NCBI GenBank assembly: GCA_963457665.1
Contig: OY735231.1
Span: 38,381,906 to 38,445,905 of the forward strand
Direction of reading: 5' to 3'
Origin: Thysanoteuthis rhombus
Taxonomy: Eukaryota > Mollusca > Cephalopoda > Oegopsida > Thysanoteuthidae
DNA length: 64,000 nucleotides
In this document: positions 45,487 through 60,400 of the stretch, in pieces
How the letters are laid out: each line of letters starts with the position of its first letter
Numbering within the stretch: position 1 is the first letter of the stretch
Translations under genes and position numbers: made by a program
Notes under the pieces: generated by a model
What the model saw: the letters and a program-made list of their open reading frames with translations, nothing else
Told to the model about the DNA's origin: nothing
The model's database searches: none

Positions 45487-48400
45487 ATGATAAAATATAC
45501 AAGCGGGTGTACATGTATTAATATATTGAGTAGATCTCAGTTCAATCAAGTGCTCAATACCATCAGTAGAGCAGTTACGAATTGAGTAAAGATTTTTTTC
45601 AATGGTTCATTACAGACTGTACATTCTATTTCACATAAAAAAGATTCAAAAATGAAATACTGATCATGCAAGTCTATGGAAACTTATTTTCTTAAATTAC
45701 TTTGATGTTTTTCATTATAGGGATATCCAGACTCCGCCCAGTCCTAATCTACATAAACTTGAATGAACTCTGAAATTCTTTTTGGGGGACAAAATATAGT
45801 CATACCGTGTTTCGAATTTTGTATGAATTAATAGAACAACAGGAATACAAATGTTGAAACATTTTTAGTTATAAAACACTGATTTGCCAGAGGCCACTGC
45901 AAAAAAGAGACTTTTACTCTTTTTCAATTCTGAACTTTACCAATCACTCACCAGAAATAGATGAGGGAAAACCAAGAATTTCGCGTATGCAACATCACAT
46001 TCCAATGAAGTTAGCCGGCCGAATAAAAGGAGGTTGCACGCTGGATTTGGCCCGCAGTTTGCTGATCCCATGTTTAGTTCATGCTTTATTTGAAATGTTG
46101 ATTGGAAGGAGAATGAATGATAGAACTAGGGATGTGCTTTATTCAGTCAAATGGAGGTCTCATATTGTCTAGAATCCTCCAATCTCGGGATATATATGTC
46201 GCAGGAGTCTCAAAAGGGTTAAAGGATTACATTGAACCAGAAGGGGGATGAATTGAGTTGAAGTTTGAATAAAAAGAATTTTTACCTAATGAAAGGAGTC
46301 AAAATTTGTCTAATAAAACGTAACACCCAAACAGAAATAACTGAGGGAAAGATTCATAGAATTATGTTGTTACTATTTATCAATCATACTTACTGGTGTC
46401 ATGTCACGCAATGTAGTCATTATATCAGACATTCGATCTGTAAAACCAGGGGCAAAAGCACCAGGATCCAAAGCAACAAAACATTGACCCTGTAAAAAAA
46501 CAGAATAACACTCATAGAAAGTAACTCATAATAATTATTATTACCAAATAAAATAAGTATTATCACCTCTGTGAACAAAGGATTTATTTTGATGAACAAA
46601 TTTTCTCCTTTTATGTTTTGTTACACACCTACTGATTACGGGAATTTCAAAATTCAAACCATTAAGAGACTTCATTAATTCTCTTATTTCTCTTCATTTG
46701 TTGTCTGTTTATAACATTGAAAGAGCAAAGGTTTAAAACTTTACAATTTACAATTGTAAAGTCTTTCCCTGCATTGTACCAAAAAGGCTTTTACTGCCCA
46801 TTGCTTCTTACAAACACTGAAATATGTTGAGGGTTTTGTGCTTAGTGCACATCCATGCACCTTTGGTGTCATGCGACAGCAAGCTATTTTGCTTCTTACA
46901 AACCCAAGTTGCATCTTGTATGCAAAGCCAGCTCTAGTTACCGGCAACATGAGTAGTCTCTATGGGGACAAAGTGCCACGGGGGTACTCGTCATGTGTCT
47001 GAGATAGTTGGATTTTCCAAACATAAATGGGAAAATGAATAGATTAAACTGAATAAAAGTCAAAACAAGAACAATCAAAATAAGAAAATCCCCTGATTTG
47101 AAGTAAGATTTTTCAGGAATATCTGATTGTTAGATATTTTCTGTTCTAGTAAAACCAAGAGAAGCAATTGGCAAAAGAAATTCACATGACTTTTTATCCC
47201 TATGTATATCTTTTTTTTCTGAAATTAACACATAATAATACTATACTTTTAAAAGGCACCAAAGTTCACTATGCTCTATAACGCAAGCCAAAGGCCATAC
47301 CCCCTCCTCTACCAACCATCTTCCTAGGTACCCGTGACTGGCCTGGCTGCAAGCGACAAGAAATGACTGCAACCGGGACCCTAAAGCCAGCTCTGCTTGT
47401 ATAGACAATAGCCACTATGCATACTTACCAAATTTGCTGCCGTTGAAGTACTTTTCCAAGATCGAATGTTTGGTCCATAATTAGCGCCTGATAAAACTCC
47501 ACAGAAAACTTCAGTCATCAGCGCCAGACCATATCCCTTGTAACCACCTGTATAATTTTTAAAATACAAAGTTTAGTTTTTATTTCACTTTTTAAAAAAG
47601 GCAAGATATTAAACTTAATTTTTAATAGCATGTGTGTGTGTATATGTTGGTAACTTGAAAGGTATGTACACTAATGATTAAAAAAAACATTTATTTTACC
47701 CAACAAATATCTTATTTTTCAATATAATCTCCTCCCTTGTCAATGCACTTAACCCGATGCTTCTCCATTATTTACATAGGTCAAACATTAAACAGCGAAA
47801 ACTTTGGATCAAAATCCAGTTAATAACTATTTAGCTACAGACTCTTCACCCTCATAAATGAAAAAAACTAAAAAAGCTAAAATCAAGAGCAAAGACAATA
47901 ATGATGATGACTATACACTATTTATCCTCAGCCATTTACATGTTTGTCAAGACCAGCATATTTAGTGGCATATAGGAACTCATAATAATTATTATTACCA
48001 AATAAAATAAGTATTATCACCTCTGTGAACAAAGAATTTATTTTGATGAACAAATTTTCTCCTTTTATGTTTTATTACACACCTACTGATTACGGGAATT
48101 TCAAAATTCAAACCATTGAGAGACTTCATTTCATCAAGGAATATTTTTTTAAAAATTGAAAAGTATAAAGTTCCCCCACAGAAAATGGTTGAAACATAGA
48201 AAGAGAGAGAATGGCAATTAATAGTTCATTAGGACCGTTAACTCTGAAATATCTAATTTACTTTCCAGACAATAAAATTCTCAAAAACATATATTTTCAG
48301 TAATTAGGTGCCCAGGAATCTGAATAACAATTTTCACTTTAATCAGTTCAGCAGTTCCAAAGTTCAATACTTTTTGCATTTTTAGATGCTTATTTACATA

Positions 48401-51400
48401 TAAAACATAAACAAACAATCAGATCGGCCATAACTCACCATACATCAGGTAGAATCTCTCACAAGCCTACATACAAACTTTCAATGAAATATATCAAGGA
48501 ATAACAGAGTTATCTAATTGAGAAAAAGACAAAGATGCAATGACAAGACAGACACCCATAGCCATTTGATAGTCTCAGATTTTTTTTTCCACCAAGGACA
48601 AAAAAATTGTTGGATGATACATTGAATGTTATTGAGACTTCTTGTTCCTTATTTGATCAAGTTTAAAGATTTCTTGTTCAGAAATAATAACACTAGAAAC
48701 ATATATAAAATAAATAGGTTCCTAGATTTCAATACTAAATTAAGTATCTGAATAGATACATCAAATATAAAATCACTACCTCTGTCCCATGGTAGTAGCT
48801 ACCTTTGCATTCATATTTCATACACTAAATGTAACAACTATTATGAGAATAAAGGTAATCAACTCTTAAATTCATATAAAGAAAATTGAATTTCTATTTC
48901 AAGGGAAATAACTGCTAATTGATATTATCTCCCTTTGAACATTTGATGAATTTTTTTACTCAATTTACAGAAGAGTTTCACTATTTTTCATGCTATTCAT
49001 TGAAGATTTCACTCTCAACTTTGAGCTGCGTATAAATTCAAGAGTTAAAAACCTGATCATTTAATACTTTTCTATTCAAACAATCTTAGAGATGCGATGC
49101 CTGGAAAATAGAAAAGGAAGTTTTTTTAACTCCCCAACACAAATTCATCATAGCCCATTCTTAGTGAGTGTTTGCACAAGATGAATAAATGTTATTCACA
49201 GAGACATGAATGAATGAAAACCACTATAACTACATTTGAACTTAAAAGTGGAATTTAAGGAATAAGAACTGAATTTTGCAATTGTAGTAATTGGTCATTC
49301 TATAGAATACACACAATAGAAACTGTCACAAAACCAGTGTCTTTTGGCAGTGTTAGAGGTGATCAATAGAAAAATTGGCAAAAAGGAGTGATCAAAAATA
49401 AGTTTATTCTTTTACCTTCCATTGGACAGTGATCACTAAAAAGTCCCAATTTTCAAAAAGACATTTTAAATATTGCCAGACACAAACTGAGGGATCAAAT
49501 TTAGCATAAACTTACTCTGTAAACTGGATCCTCAACTAAAAACCTATTTTGTTGGGTGAATTTTGAAAAGAACTGAAAAACATTTTTCATAGACATAATA
49601 AGGAGTGAATGTTGAAATTTCCAGTCCTCTAGCTCTATCGGTGCTGCCTGTACACATGATACATATAGGTTCAGACTAATTTGAAAACTAAAAAAACCTA
49701 TGCTGATAGACTGGGTATAATAATAGAGAATTCTTACCATTCTCTTCAGTGCCTCCAAGAGGTAAAAGACCGCCATCGGAAAGGACATCATCAGGATTAT
49801 TTGTCACCTGTCAGTAGCAATATTTCATATAAATTTTGCACAAATTAAAGGGGAAATAGTGAATTATATCTGTCTTATTATCAGAAAGTAGTGAACCAGT
49901 GTATACAGGAATATCCTGAATGGTGCAGTTTTCATTTGGGTGGGATTTTATGTACAAATTAATCTAAGTATAAGATGATGATGATGATGTACAAATTAAT
50001 CTAAGTATAAGATGATGATGATTATGATTATAATAATAATAATAATGATAATAATAATAATAATAAAAGTATAAGTTTAAATATACAAATTTCTGTAGAA
50101 AGATTGGCATTGAATTCCAATGGTAGAATAATTTGCATACGAATTTCTATAATAATTTGCAAATTGATTTCTACAGTAAAGTAATTTGCAAGTGAATTTC
50201 TACAGTAAAATGATTTGTATTGAATTGTTTAATGATTCCTACCTGTGGTATCACAGGTTACACAAAAATATAGGGAATGAAATACTTCATAGCTTGATAT
50301 ATTGCTTGATGATTTACTTACTTGGCCATCACCATTGACACCCCAGCCATCAGGAATTTCCATATCTTTACGTTTATTTAATTCTATCTGAAAGTAAAAA
50401 TAAGTGATAAGTTTTTTGGTCAAATGATTATATTTCAAACAAGCCTGGCTGCTACAGAGTTAAACTTAACCCCTACTTCCATTCTGATAGAAAATGATCA
50501 CTTTTGTATTGTATACATAATTAAAAATCATAAGAATATATTTTTGTAGTTTAAATGGATTTTTTTTATTCATTAGAATGAAATAAGCCCATATGTATCT
50601 GTGAGATAAATTTTTGTTTATTTGTAAAAATTTGTCTGTTTGGCTGAGTTGGCAAGACAGCCGGCAACCAAACATTTGGTCATGATTTCAAATCAGGGTT
50701 GAGAAATGTTAATTTTGTAAACGTATTTATTCATTAGAATAAAATAAGCCCTTGCGTATTTCTAGCATAAATTTTGGTAGATATGCAAGACTTGTCAATG
50801 TAGCTCAGTTGGTAAGAGCAAGGCCAGATTAAAGTAGTAATATCTATTTCTCTGTTGAGAAGCAGGTAGAAAATTCCATGGACTCAACTAGCTTCATTGA
50901 GGGTATTTCACTTTCTAATCTCAACAGTCAATCTTCAAGTATTTAAAAACAAACTATTAATCGTCTTTGGTAATTATCAATTGGTTATTTAAACTATATT
51001 CTAAAGATATACAACAGACATTCCCCTTTTCTTTCAACTATACATCATTAAGCCAAGAATTTTGGATGAGACTCCACACATGCCAAGGACCAATAATGTG
51101 TTAAGCCCACACAAGACTACTTGTTGGCAGCTTCTGCTTCCTATCTGCAGTAGTCCTTTTCATGTATCTCTTACTTGATGCCCATCTGTTTATTCGGCCA
51201 AAGGCCAACTCACCAAAACAGTAGGGTCTTTAGAAGTCTATAGCCTTCCATCCTCGATAAGTGGCTTGCCCTGTGCAACTGCATATCAAAATAAAGTCAC
51301 ACTTACCTTTCCGAGAGCCACTGTAGTGGTGGCCATATCAAGAACAAAACTATCATTGTTTGCCGGAGCTGCAACGCTGATAGGGTTTGTACCTAAAGCA

Positions 51401-54400
51401 GGCTGAAATGTAAAAAGAATCATTCTAAGTCATCACAGGCAGATATGCTGAAGTGAGTAACAGTTAACACTATTTCACAACAGAATTAGGTAAATCAAAA
51501 TAACTATTATAGTAGTAAAATCAAAAATAGCTGAAAATCCATCATTGGGTCATGCTGTTCTGATGAGGGTGGGAATAGATATTGAAATACTAATACAATC
51601 AACTTTGACTGTGATAACTTTCACATTGTGAAGGTGGACTCCTCAACGTCATCTCCATGAATGTCGATCTCTAACAGAATGCATTAGTATGCTATTGTTG
51701 TTTACGGATGTGTATCCAAATGTCAGTGGGTTGTCTGGGATCTGCTTAAGGAATTTTCTCAAGTCTTTAAGCTCGCCAGTTTTGTTATTAAGGTGGTCTT
51801 AGTGGGAAATCAATTCCAAAGTTTTGGTCCAGGCACTGACTCAACATACTTGGATTGGGCCTTTTTTATTGCATCCAGGACTAGAGTAAGAATAGTGGTG
51901 CGAATACCTCTTCATTCACTACATATTTTTTTTGTCTTTTTTTAATCAAATATATCTCCCACAGAAGAATTCATTGCAGCTTCATGTGACAAACTTACCT
52001 TCAGTTACAGGTATGGAAAATAGAAGGAGCAGTTTGAGTTTTGGCTAAGGCTATTTATATTCACTTTGCATCAGTGCCCTTGAGAAAAGCATGAATCCAC
52101 TTCCCACTTCTAAAGCTATGGATAAGTAGCAAGGTGTCTGTAAGACCATCCATCTAAGAGAAGGTTACCCTGAGAGGGAAAAACAACAGTCAGGACATAG
52201 GGTGAGCAACTACACCCCAAAAAACCAATCTGCTAGTGAAACTGCAGCATTGTGGTTGCAGCCCTATGCTCCACAAGGAGTCCATAGGAGAACTCAGATG
52301 TATCATCCTTCTGCAGCAATTTATTGAGGCTCCAAGTGACAAGCTTATAGTCAATGATCTACAGGGAGGAAAAAGTTTTCCTTTACTTTTGACCCTTTGA
52401 AAGAGGGAAAGAAAGTCTCCCTTCATTTTTGACACCTTGAAAGAGAAAAAGTCTGCCATCACTTGACCATTTACAGGGAGGGAAAGGCTTCCCTTTGTTT
52501 TGACCCCCTTCACTTTGAACATTAAAAAGTGAAAAAAGGTTTCATTTCTAATCCCTTAAGGAGGGGAAAAAGTCCCCTTCACTTTTGACCCCTCAATGAG
52601 GGATAGAAGTCTACACTTACAATTGACCCATCAAGGGGTAGGGGTCTCAGTTTATTTTTGACCCTTCACAGGGAGGAAAAAGTCTTCACTTTTGATGACC
52701 CCTAAAAACTATATAAATTCTCCTAATCACTTTTGACATCTTGAAGGAGGGATAAAGTCTCCCTTTCCTTTTGAAACATTGAAGGGGGGAAGTCACCCTT
52801 CATTCTTGACACCTTAGAAAAACAAAATGTCTCCCATCCCTTTTGACTCTTTGCAGGGAGGAAAAATTTTCCATTCTTTTTTGATCCCATTAAAAGGAGA
52901 AAGGAAGTTTCCTGTCACTTCAGACCCATTAAAGAATTATATATAAACATGTAAGTAGACATGCATACAGACAGAAAATGAGGTTCCATTTTGGCATTAT
53001 AGTTACATTATGAATAAAACCTCCTGCTGAAAAATTTTCTTTTTTAGGGAATTGTCATTTTAAAACCTTCCCCTAGGTCCTTTCAGAATGCATGCCTAAT
53101 TTTCTTTGACTGAGCCAATGTTTAGTAGTTATTTTTATAGAGTGACAGACAATCAGACAGACCTCTCTCACTTATATATAAGAGATATCAGTGAAGAAAA
53201 ATTAAATGAGGTCTGTCTACAAATCAGAAGCCAGTAGTTCACAAATCTGATAGAGGAAATCATTCATACTCTGTTTACACCATACGAAAATTATGTATGA
53301 CCTAAGGGACTTGATTAAGAGTAGGCATTAAATTATCAATATTTGTAACAGGGATGATGTGCATAAATATTGCTAAAGATATAAACAGCAATATTGAGAA
53401 GATATTTCTTAACTTGTAGGACGCTCCAATTAACCCCTTAAGGATTTTTTTCTAAATTATTTCGAGTGGAACTAATTTTTTTAAAATTACAAGTATGCAA
53501 TACCTCTGAGCAGAATTTGTTTTATTGTTTTGTGAATAATGTCAAGAAATTATGCAAAAAATAACGAATCCAGGTCAAAAGTCATCAAAACAGAAGGATC
53601 ACAGTGTAGTACAGACTATTGCAATTCCCGATTGTATTCAGTCAAAAGGACGACAATGTTGGACAAATATTTTAACTGAATTTGTACTTGGGTAATCTAA
53701 TAAAATCCCAATCATACTTTTATCAATCTGAATTTACAAAAAAAATACTAAATCAAATTACTTTATTAATACAAATTCAGCTAAAATATTTTTATCCTTT
53801 TATCTTTTGACCAGTCACCAAAAATTATCCAAAGATATCACATCCATAGAAAAAAAAATTAGAGAAATCCTGGATCCCTTGGAAATCAGCATTCAAAATC
53901 CTGATTTTCCCGAACCACCAACACTGGCCACCTCTATCAGTAGGAAAGATGCAACTATCTCAGCAGGCCACTAAATTGTTAATTACTAAGCTTAACATAG
54001 TATAGCGTAAGATCGAACAAAGAAGGGGGACATGGGGGTAGAAAGATTATATTGCATCAATCTTCCAAATGGGGAGGGATTTCCTGATTTGAAAATCAGC
54101 ACTCAAAATCCTGGCTTTTGCCAGACCTTGAACCCTAACCAGTAGGATCATGAAGATGTATACAACCACCTCAGCCATGAGGTAGGCTAGCTTTACAGCT
54201 GTTATTCTTATATCATACTAATTAGGGTACTCAGCATTACCCAGCAGGACTTTGAATGTAACAACACAGAGCAAATGATATTTTACAGATTTCATAAAAT
54301 TGAAGTAGGCTGGTGGGGATGTCACCGTACTTCAATAATATATGTGCTCATATAAGCATAATTAATAGAAGTTCACCTGTAGGCTAGTTCCAGGCTGATT

Positions 54401-57400
54401 TAATTTCTTTTCTCTTCTCAATTAAAGTACACTATTAATACTATTGAAATTTATTTTTTAGAAAATCATGTATCCAAAATATTTTACAAATTAATTGGCG
54501 TCTTAAAGTTATTAGTTTACAAGATAGACGTCATTGTTTGACTAAGTAATCTGGTATAAAAATTCGCTTAAGCTTGAATCAAGCTTTATAGGAATAATTA
54601 GTTATGCAATAGAAACAGTCACATGACCAACGTCTTTAGGTAGCATGTCATGTTTGGGATGATCAATTAAAAAATTGGAGAAAGCGGTGATCAATTGAAA
54701 TATTGGAAAAAGGGTGATCAATGAACAAGTTACTTCTCATAGACTCTGTTGGGCGATGATCACTTAAAAAGAATCTGAATTTTCAACACTAAAAAAAAAC
54801 AATAAAAACAAGCATGAACAGTGTCGGATAGGAACGAAAGTACCAATTTAGCATAAACTTGCATTATCAATTGAACCCCCCACTAAAACCTGAAAACCTA
54901 TTTTGGGGAGTAATTTCCAAACAAACGAAATGTTTTTCTTTGCTAGACGTAATAAGGAATAAATGTTTAAATTTTCAGTCCTATAGTTCTTTCGGTGCGC
55001 CCTGTACGCCTTATACATACATAGTCAGCCAGCTAGCTAGCCAGACCAACTTCAAAACTGGAGAAACCTATGCTGATGTCGTCTATGTTAATGTTGACTG
55101 TTTTGGTTGACTGTATCCAAGAGCGAAATCAGGCTTCTTTACAAGTTAACGTTATGTGACAGTCAACGCTTTTCTAGACATACTTTTTAAAAAAAAATCT
55201 ATTTTGAGGTTTTAATCATTTCTCCTTTACTTCTTCTTCATTTCCCCTCCATATATTTTTTTTTCGGAATCGCTGTCTATTCGAGTCAGACTCAAAAGAG
55301 ATACACAACTATGAGGTGCAGACTTAAGAGAGATACTAAAAGAGATACAATAAATTTATACATTAAAGTAGTCAGGGGGAGGGGGTAGAAGAGCAACTCT
55401 CACTATTGGCAGATTGAAAATGACATGAAAAATATTTATAAACAGTCTGACACGGATAGACTTTGTTTCAGTTAGAGATTGAGATTTATTTGCTACCCTG
55501 CAGCGAAAAAAGATTTTCAGGTCGCCCCATAAACTTTAATGTCTGGTTCCAGAGGACTCGTTGCCCCAGGCTGAACCTCCCTATTCCACTAAGAGGGGTA
55601 GGGTCAGAGCATTCCCCGAGGCCCTTGGCGTGCCCAAAATAGCAACGCCAAAGGAACTAGACAATTTATATCCCTACCCACACGTATGCATGAGGGTCCC
55701 AAAATCAAACTCGATCTGGTATCACATTTTGCGACCATGGGGAAGCAAATAAATATCTAGCACGCAGAATATGACGTATGGTCTCATTTTTTTTGATTCG
55801 ATAGACCCACTAGGTATGGTACATAATGAAAAGTCAAATTTTTTGGAGGGTCATCCAGAAAAGCTCGGTTTCTACAGATATCAGGGCCTGTCCAAGCCCA
55901 CTCAGAGCATTGGAGAGGTGCAGTTTTGGGGTGGATCCCTGGTTACCAATCTTCAGTTAATTATCCGTTGTCCAAATGCTCAGAGCCAAAATATGAGGCC
56001 ATCGCATTTTATTTTCAGAGTTGAATCACAACAATCCGACACTAAGATGCGTTTCCAAATTTAAACTCACCTTTCTTGCTCTTGTTGGAACCATAAGGGG
56101 AGATGTGTTCGTAAAGGCCATCCCCTAAAATAAAAGTAAAAATAAATCTTTTAATTTTTTTTTTCAAGCTGATCCGAAAAAACGTCCAGAAGGAAGTCAC
56201 AGAAAACAGTCACCATTTGGGCCGAGAAAATATCTCAACTTTGGCTTCTGGCTAGGAAAAAAATGACGTATCTAATTAATAGCCATAAAATAATACTTTA
56301 GTCAAAAGTAAATGTGGTCTTCTCACCAAGTAACATCAGAGTTGCAAAGGCATTTCTTAAATTTATTTATAATAATAAAATAATTAATATGTGCAGCCCA
56401 TTTATACAAAGATTGGTCATCCTTGAACTAGTGCATCAGGCAGAGCCATTTTGAAATTAGGTCTTTTGAATGGATGAAAGTGGCTTGATTTTTCCAGTTG
56501 TTCAAATAACATTATTCTCAGTCTAAGAATATGGTTTACTTCTGAGCCAATACAGTATGGATTTAGAGTTAGTAGGTAGGGCTCCTGTTAGTACTACAAG
56601 TGGAGTTACTGTTAGGGTGAGTAGGTAAGTTTCGGGTCAGTGTTTCTAATTTCCCAATGGTTTATAGGTGTTATATTGTGACCTGGAAATTAAATTTACC
56701 CTATAACCCTTTTATCATTTGAAATCTAGCCGCTTTTAGCCATTTAAAAATGGCATATCTGATTCATCAGAGTAAGGATAGCCCAGAGATTTAATGTTTA
56801 TGAATTTTTCTTTCTATATTTGAGCAACCTATTCTTCCATTAATCATGAAGTCTTTGACCCTTTTCCTATAACTGAATCTAACATATGAAGTTACAGTTT
56901 CTGAATATTTTCTCAACTATCATCACCATTAGTGTTTCAGTAAAAAGTGATCGCTTTGTTCTGGCCCTATCAACATATGGGGTAAAATCTCCCAAGACAA
57001 AAAACCCACAGTTAAAATGCAAAGTACCCCACTAGTTAAATTAAAACATGACACAAGTTTAAGTAATTGGTGATTGCACTACTTTATCTTACCTTCCTAA
57101 TTATTCATTATGTATGGAAAAGCGTTCATTACAGGGTTCTCACCAACTCACAAATTTAAAATTCCTCGACATTTCTCAAATTTCCCAGACAATGGCCCCC
57201 TTCCTTCTATTCAATTACCCCTAGCAACCTTTCGATTCAAATTCATAAAAAAAACTACACATACATATAAAAAAAAAGCAAAATATGTCAGCAGTCTCTA
57301 ATCTTGCAAAATATGCATAAATCAAAAAAAATACAAGGCTACAATATGCTTTTTCAAAAGATTTGCATTTTTGAATGTCCAAAAAAAGGTGCCTCCTTTC

Positions 57401-60400
57401 AGCAATTGAGAAATAACTGTACTCAGTCTCCCAATTCCCTTTTAATTTCTAAATTTACTTCACACCTGGGTGGATGGGGAGGACTACTTATTCCCAGACA
57501 AAATAAAAGATTCCCTGACATTTTGAACAATTTTTGGAATTCCCTGACCTTGAGAAATTTACTTTTACCCTGACAGGTGAGAACCCTTGTCATCTGGCCT
57601 CTTATTCTAAACATCCATTTTAAAGTTTGACACCTTTCGTTGCATGGGTATTAGGTTTGTTCATAAACTGCAAATAATAAAAAAGAATTATGATTTTAAA
57701 ATTCCATACAAAATTTTTCCTAAGGAGGTTTTGTCCTGGAGAGATTTTGTCCTTAGAGGGTTAGTTCTACTCTTATGAAACCCATCCTCAGGCCAACTGG
57801 CACAGATTAGTGCATCCTCTTGCAGACCTGCGTGGGCCTACACAGCTTATAGTATTACTGACATTAAAATATCTCAAAGTAGAAGGTAGAGGTTAAGATT
57901 TTTCAAAACTGACAAATTTCTGGAGAAACCAAAGGTCTTATGGAATGAAAACATAAAAAATTACTTGACCCCCAAGTATGTGGGGTGGTTTGATTTATTA
58001 ATAGATATACTGCTAAAATAGGCAGCCATATTTGCATGGCCCCAAGTGTGCATGTGGTGGTGGGGGTTTACCATATGAATTTATTGCTAAAATAGGCAGC
58101 CATGTTTGCATGGGCAGACACAAAGTAAGGGTCAAGTTTGGCAGATTTTGATTTCTTTCTCTTTTTTTTGTCTAAATAGATAAACAAATTATGAAAATGT
58201 TTTGTTTTTTGTCACATAAATTTATTTATTAGAATGAAATAGATATGTGTGTATCTGTATGATAGATATTTGTTAATATCTAAAGACTTGTCAGTTTAGC
58301 TTGGTTAGTAAGACAGCTTCCAGGCCACCGGTTGGTTGTGAGTTCAAATCATAGTAGGGGTATGTGAATTTTACATATCAGTATTCTTGTTGTTTTTATT
58401 AAGGTAGGAAAATAGACTTTGTACTGGAGTCTGACAATCATGCTTAGATGTTTGACCCCCTCTCACAGAAGAATTTTAGTGTTGGTCTAGGAACAAAATG
58501 ATGAAGGCTTTTCAAAGTGCTCAGAAAAAAAAATCACTATAGAAACATTTGGACTTTTCCATTAGTCACCACCAAAATTGAAGTGAATGAGGGGAGCTAA
58601 GTAAGATGAGCTGAAAAACTGTCAGTATTGATGATAGTTTAAAATATTTATTCCTAACTCCTCAGTCATACAAAGAAGCTCATTGGGGGTGTTTTTTGCC
58701 TCTCTTGGGCCTAAAAGTCCAAATCCAGAACATTTCTGTCAAAACCAAAGGTATTATGTCACTTCTAATCATAGATCACACTTACTGGCAAATTTTCTAT
58801 AAAAATTTATGACATTTTTCAATTGTGGGCAAAAAAGCTAATTTGGTGAGTATTTTTACCCCTAAGTACACAGGGTGGGTTAAAAAATTGGAACACATTT
58901 TTCTCCCTAATCCTTATGCACTAGGCTTTCACAAAAACACGGGCGTTTGCTCATAATACGAGTTGTACATAACTTTAAATATTCTTAATATATGGCCTGC
59001 ACTATAACTGTACTAAATGCTGGTTCAGTACTATAAACAAGGCCAAATTGTAGTGATAGCTGGAAGGCAAGACAACAACATTGACGACTATTGAATATTA
59101 GATGACATTAAAGAGTATGACTTGGTGAGTGTCACGTGAATTGATCTTTTTTGTATGGTTTTACAAATTTTCTTGAAATAAATTAATCTTAAGTTAGATT
59201 AATTTCTCTATTCATTTCAGTGAGTACCAAACTATTAAGTTTCTTAGAAATTAGTAGATTTTGGTCGAGGTGGGGTGGTTATGAGAATTTTAGTTTGAGT
59301 TCATCCAAGTTATCTCCCTGTATCCAATAAAATTTTGGTAGGGACTTACAGAAGACAACCAGAACATTATTGTTTAAAAAAAAAAAAATTGATATATTTG
59401 ACCTAAAATTCATTTGAACAAATGTGTGATGAATAGATTTTCAGTGTTTAGGAATTGATGCAAGCAATACAGACTGAACAGAGCTACTATATTTACAATT
59501 ATTATTTTGTAGTAATGTTTTATTATAGAAATGCATTTTATATGATTTTACTATAGAAATGCATTACAAATAAGAAAAAATGGATTATCAGTGGTCGAGA
59601 ATTAACGTAAGCTTTACTACCTAAATATAGCTACTGTATATGTATTTATTAGTTTGCAGCTGTGTTTTAGTATAGGAATGCATTACAAATGACTTTTCAG
59701 TAGAAATGCATTGCAAATGATTTTACAATTGATATTCAATATTGATTTACCAAAGAAATTGTATTGCGAAAAGAATCTTCAGAGGTCAAGAATTAATGTA
59801 AGCATTAATGACCTAATAGGGCTATTATAACTCAGTGGCTGTGCCAGTGTATTGTACTCACCTTGATATGGTTCATCCAGAAATCTAAGTGGATGAGCAA
59901 AGTTTTTATATAAGTAATACTGTAAGTTTTATATTGATCAAATTAATTTTTACTGATAGAAACTTGACTAAGGATAAATAATACTAAATGTCTCCATTAA
60001 AAGACAGTGATTAGTAAAAGAAAGTGAAAATAAAATCCCAAACATGGGTATGAACAGAGCAGTGTCATATCGATATTAAATTTTATGAGTCCCGGCAAGG
60101 CACCTATATACTTCACCAGTGCCATCAAAAAAAAGCAGCAAATAATTGGGGCTTGCCACGTTTTGTCTCACATACACATCTCTAGCATCACATATACATC
60201 ACAGCATCTGGCTGCATCTTCAGTAACTCATTTTCTATCCATAAATAGACAGGTCTTGTTGGTCAGTCAATAGAAACTGTCACATGACCCACGTCTATTC
60301 ACAGCATGCCATGATGGGGGAGATCAATTTAAAATTTTGAAAACGGGATGATCCATGAATTACATACTTCTCTCGCCTGTTGTTGGGCAGTGATCACTAA

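Larger units (their letters stand above)
44263..46393. other. Ldh_2 intron with two long TA arrays
   Basis: A near-pure TA tract lies at 45209-45307 and a second at 45430-45482, with a short gap between. Open frames across them (poly-Ile/Tyr) are artefacts. 46000-46100 is locally richer in G+C but unrecognised. Confidence 0.6.

Noticed and set aside
45193-45549. Open frames rich in Ile-Tyr
   Set aside because: They are translations of the TA microsatellites.
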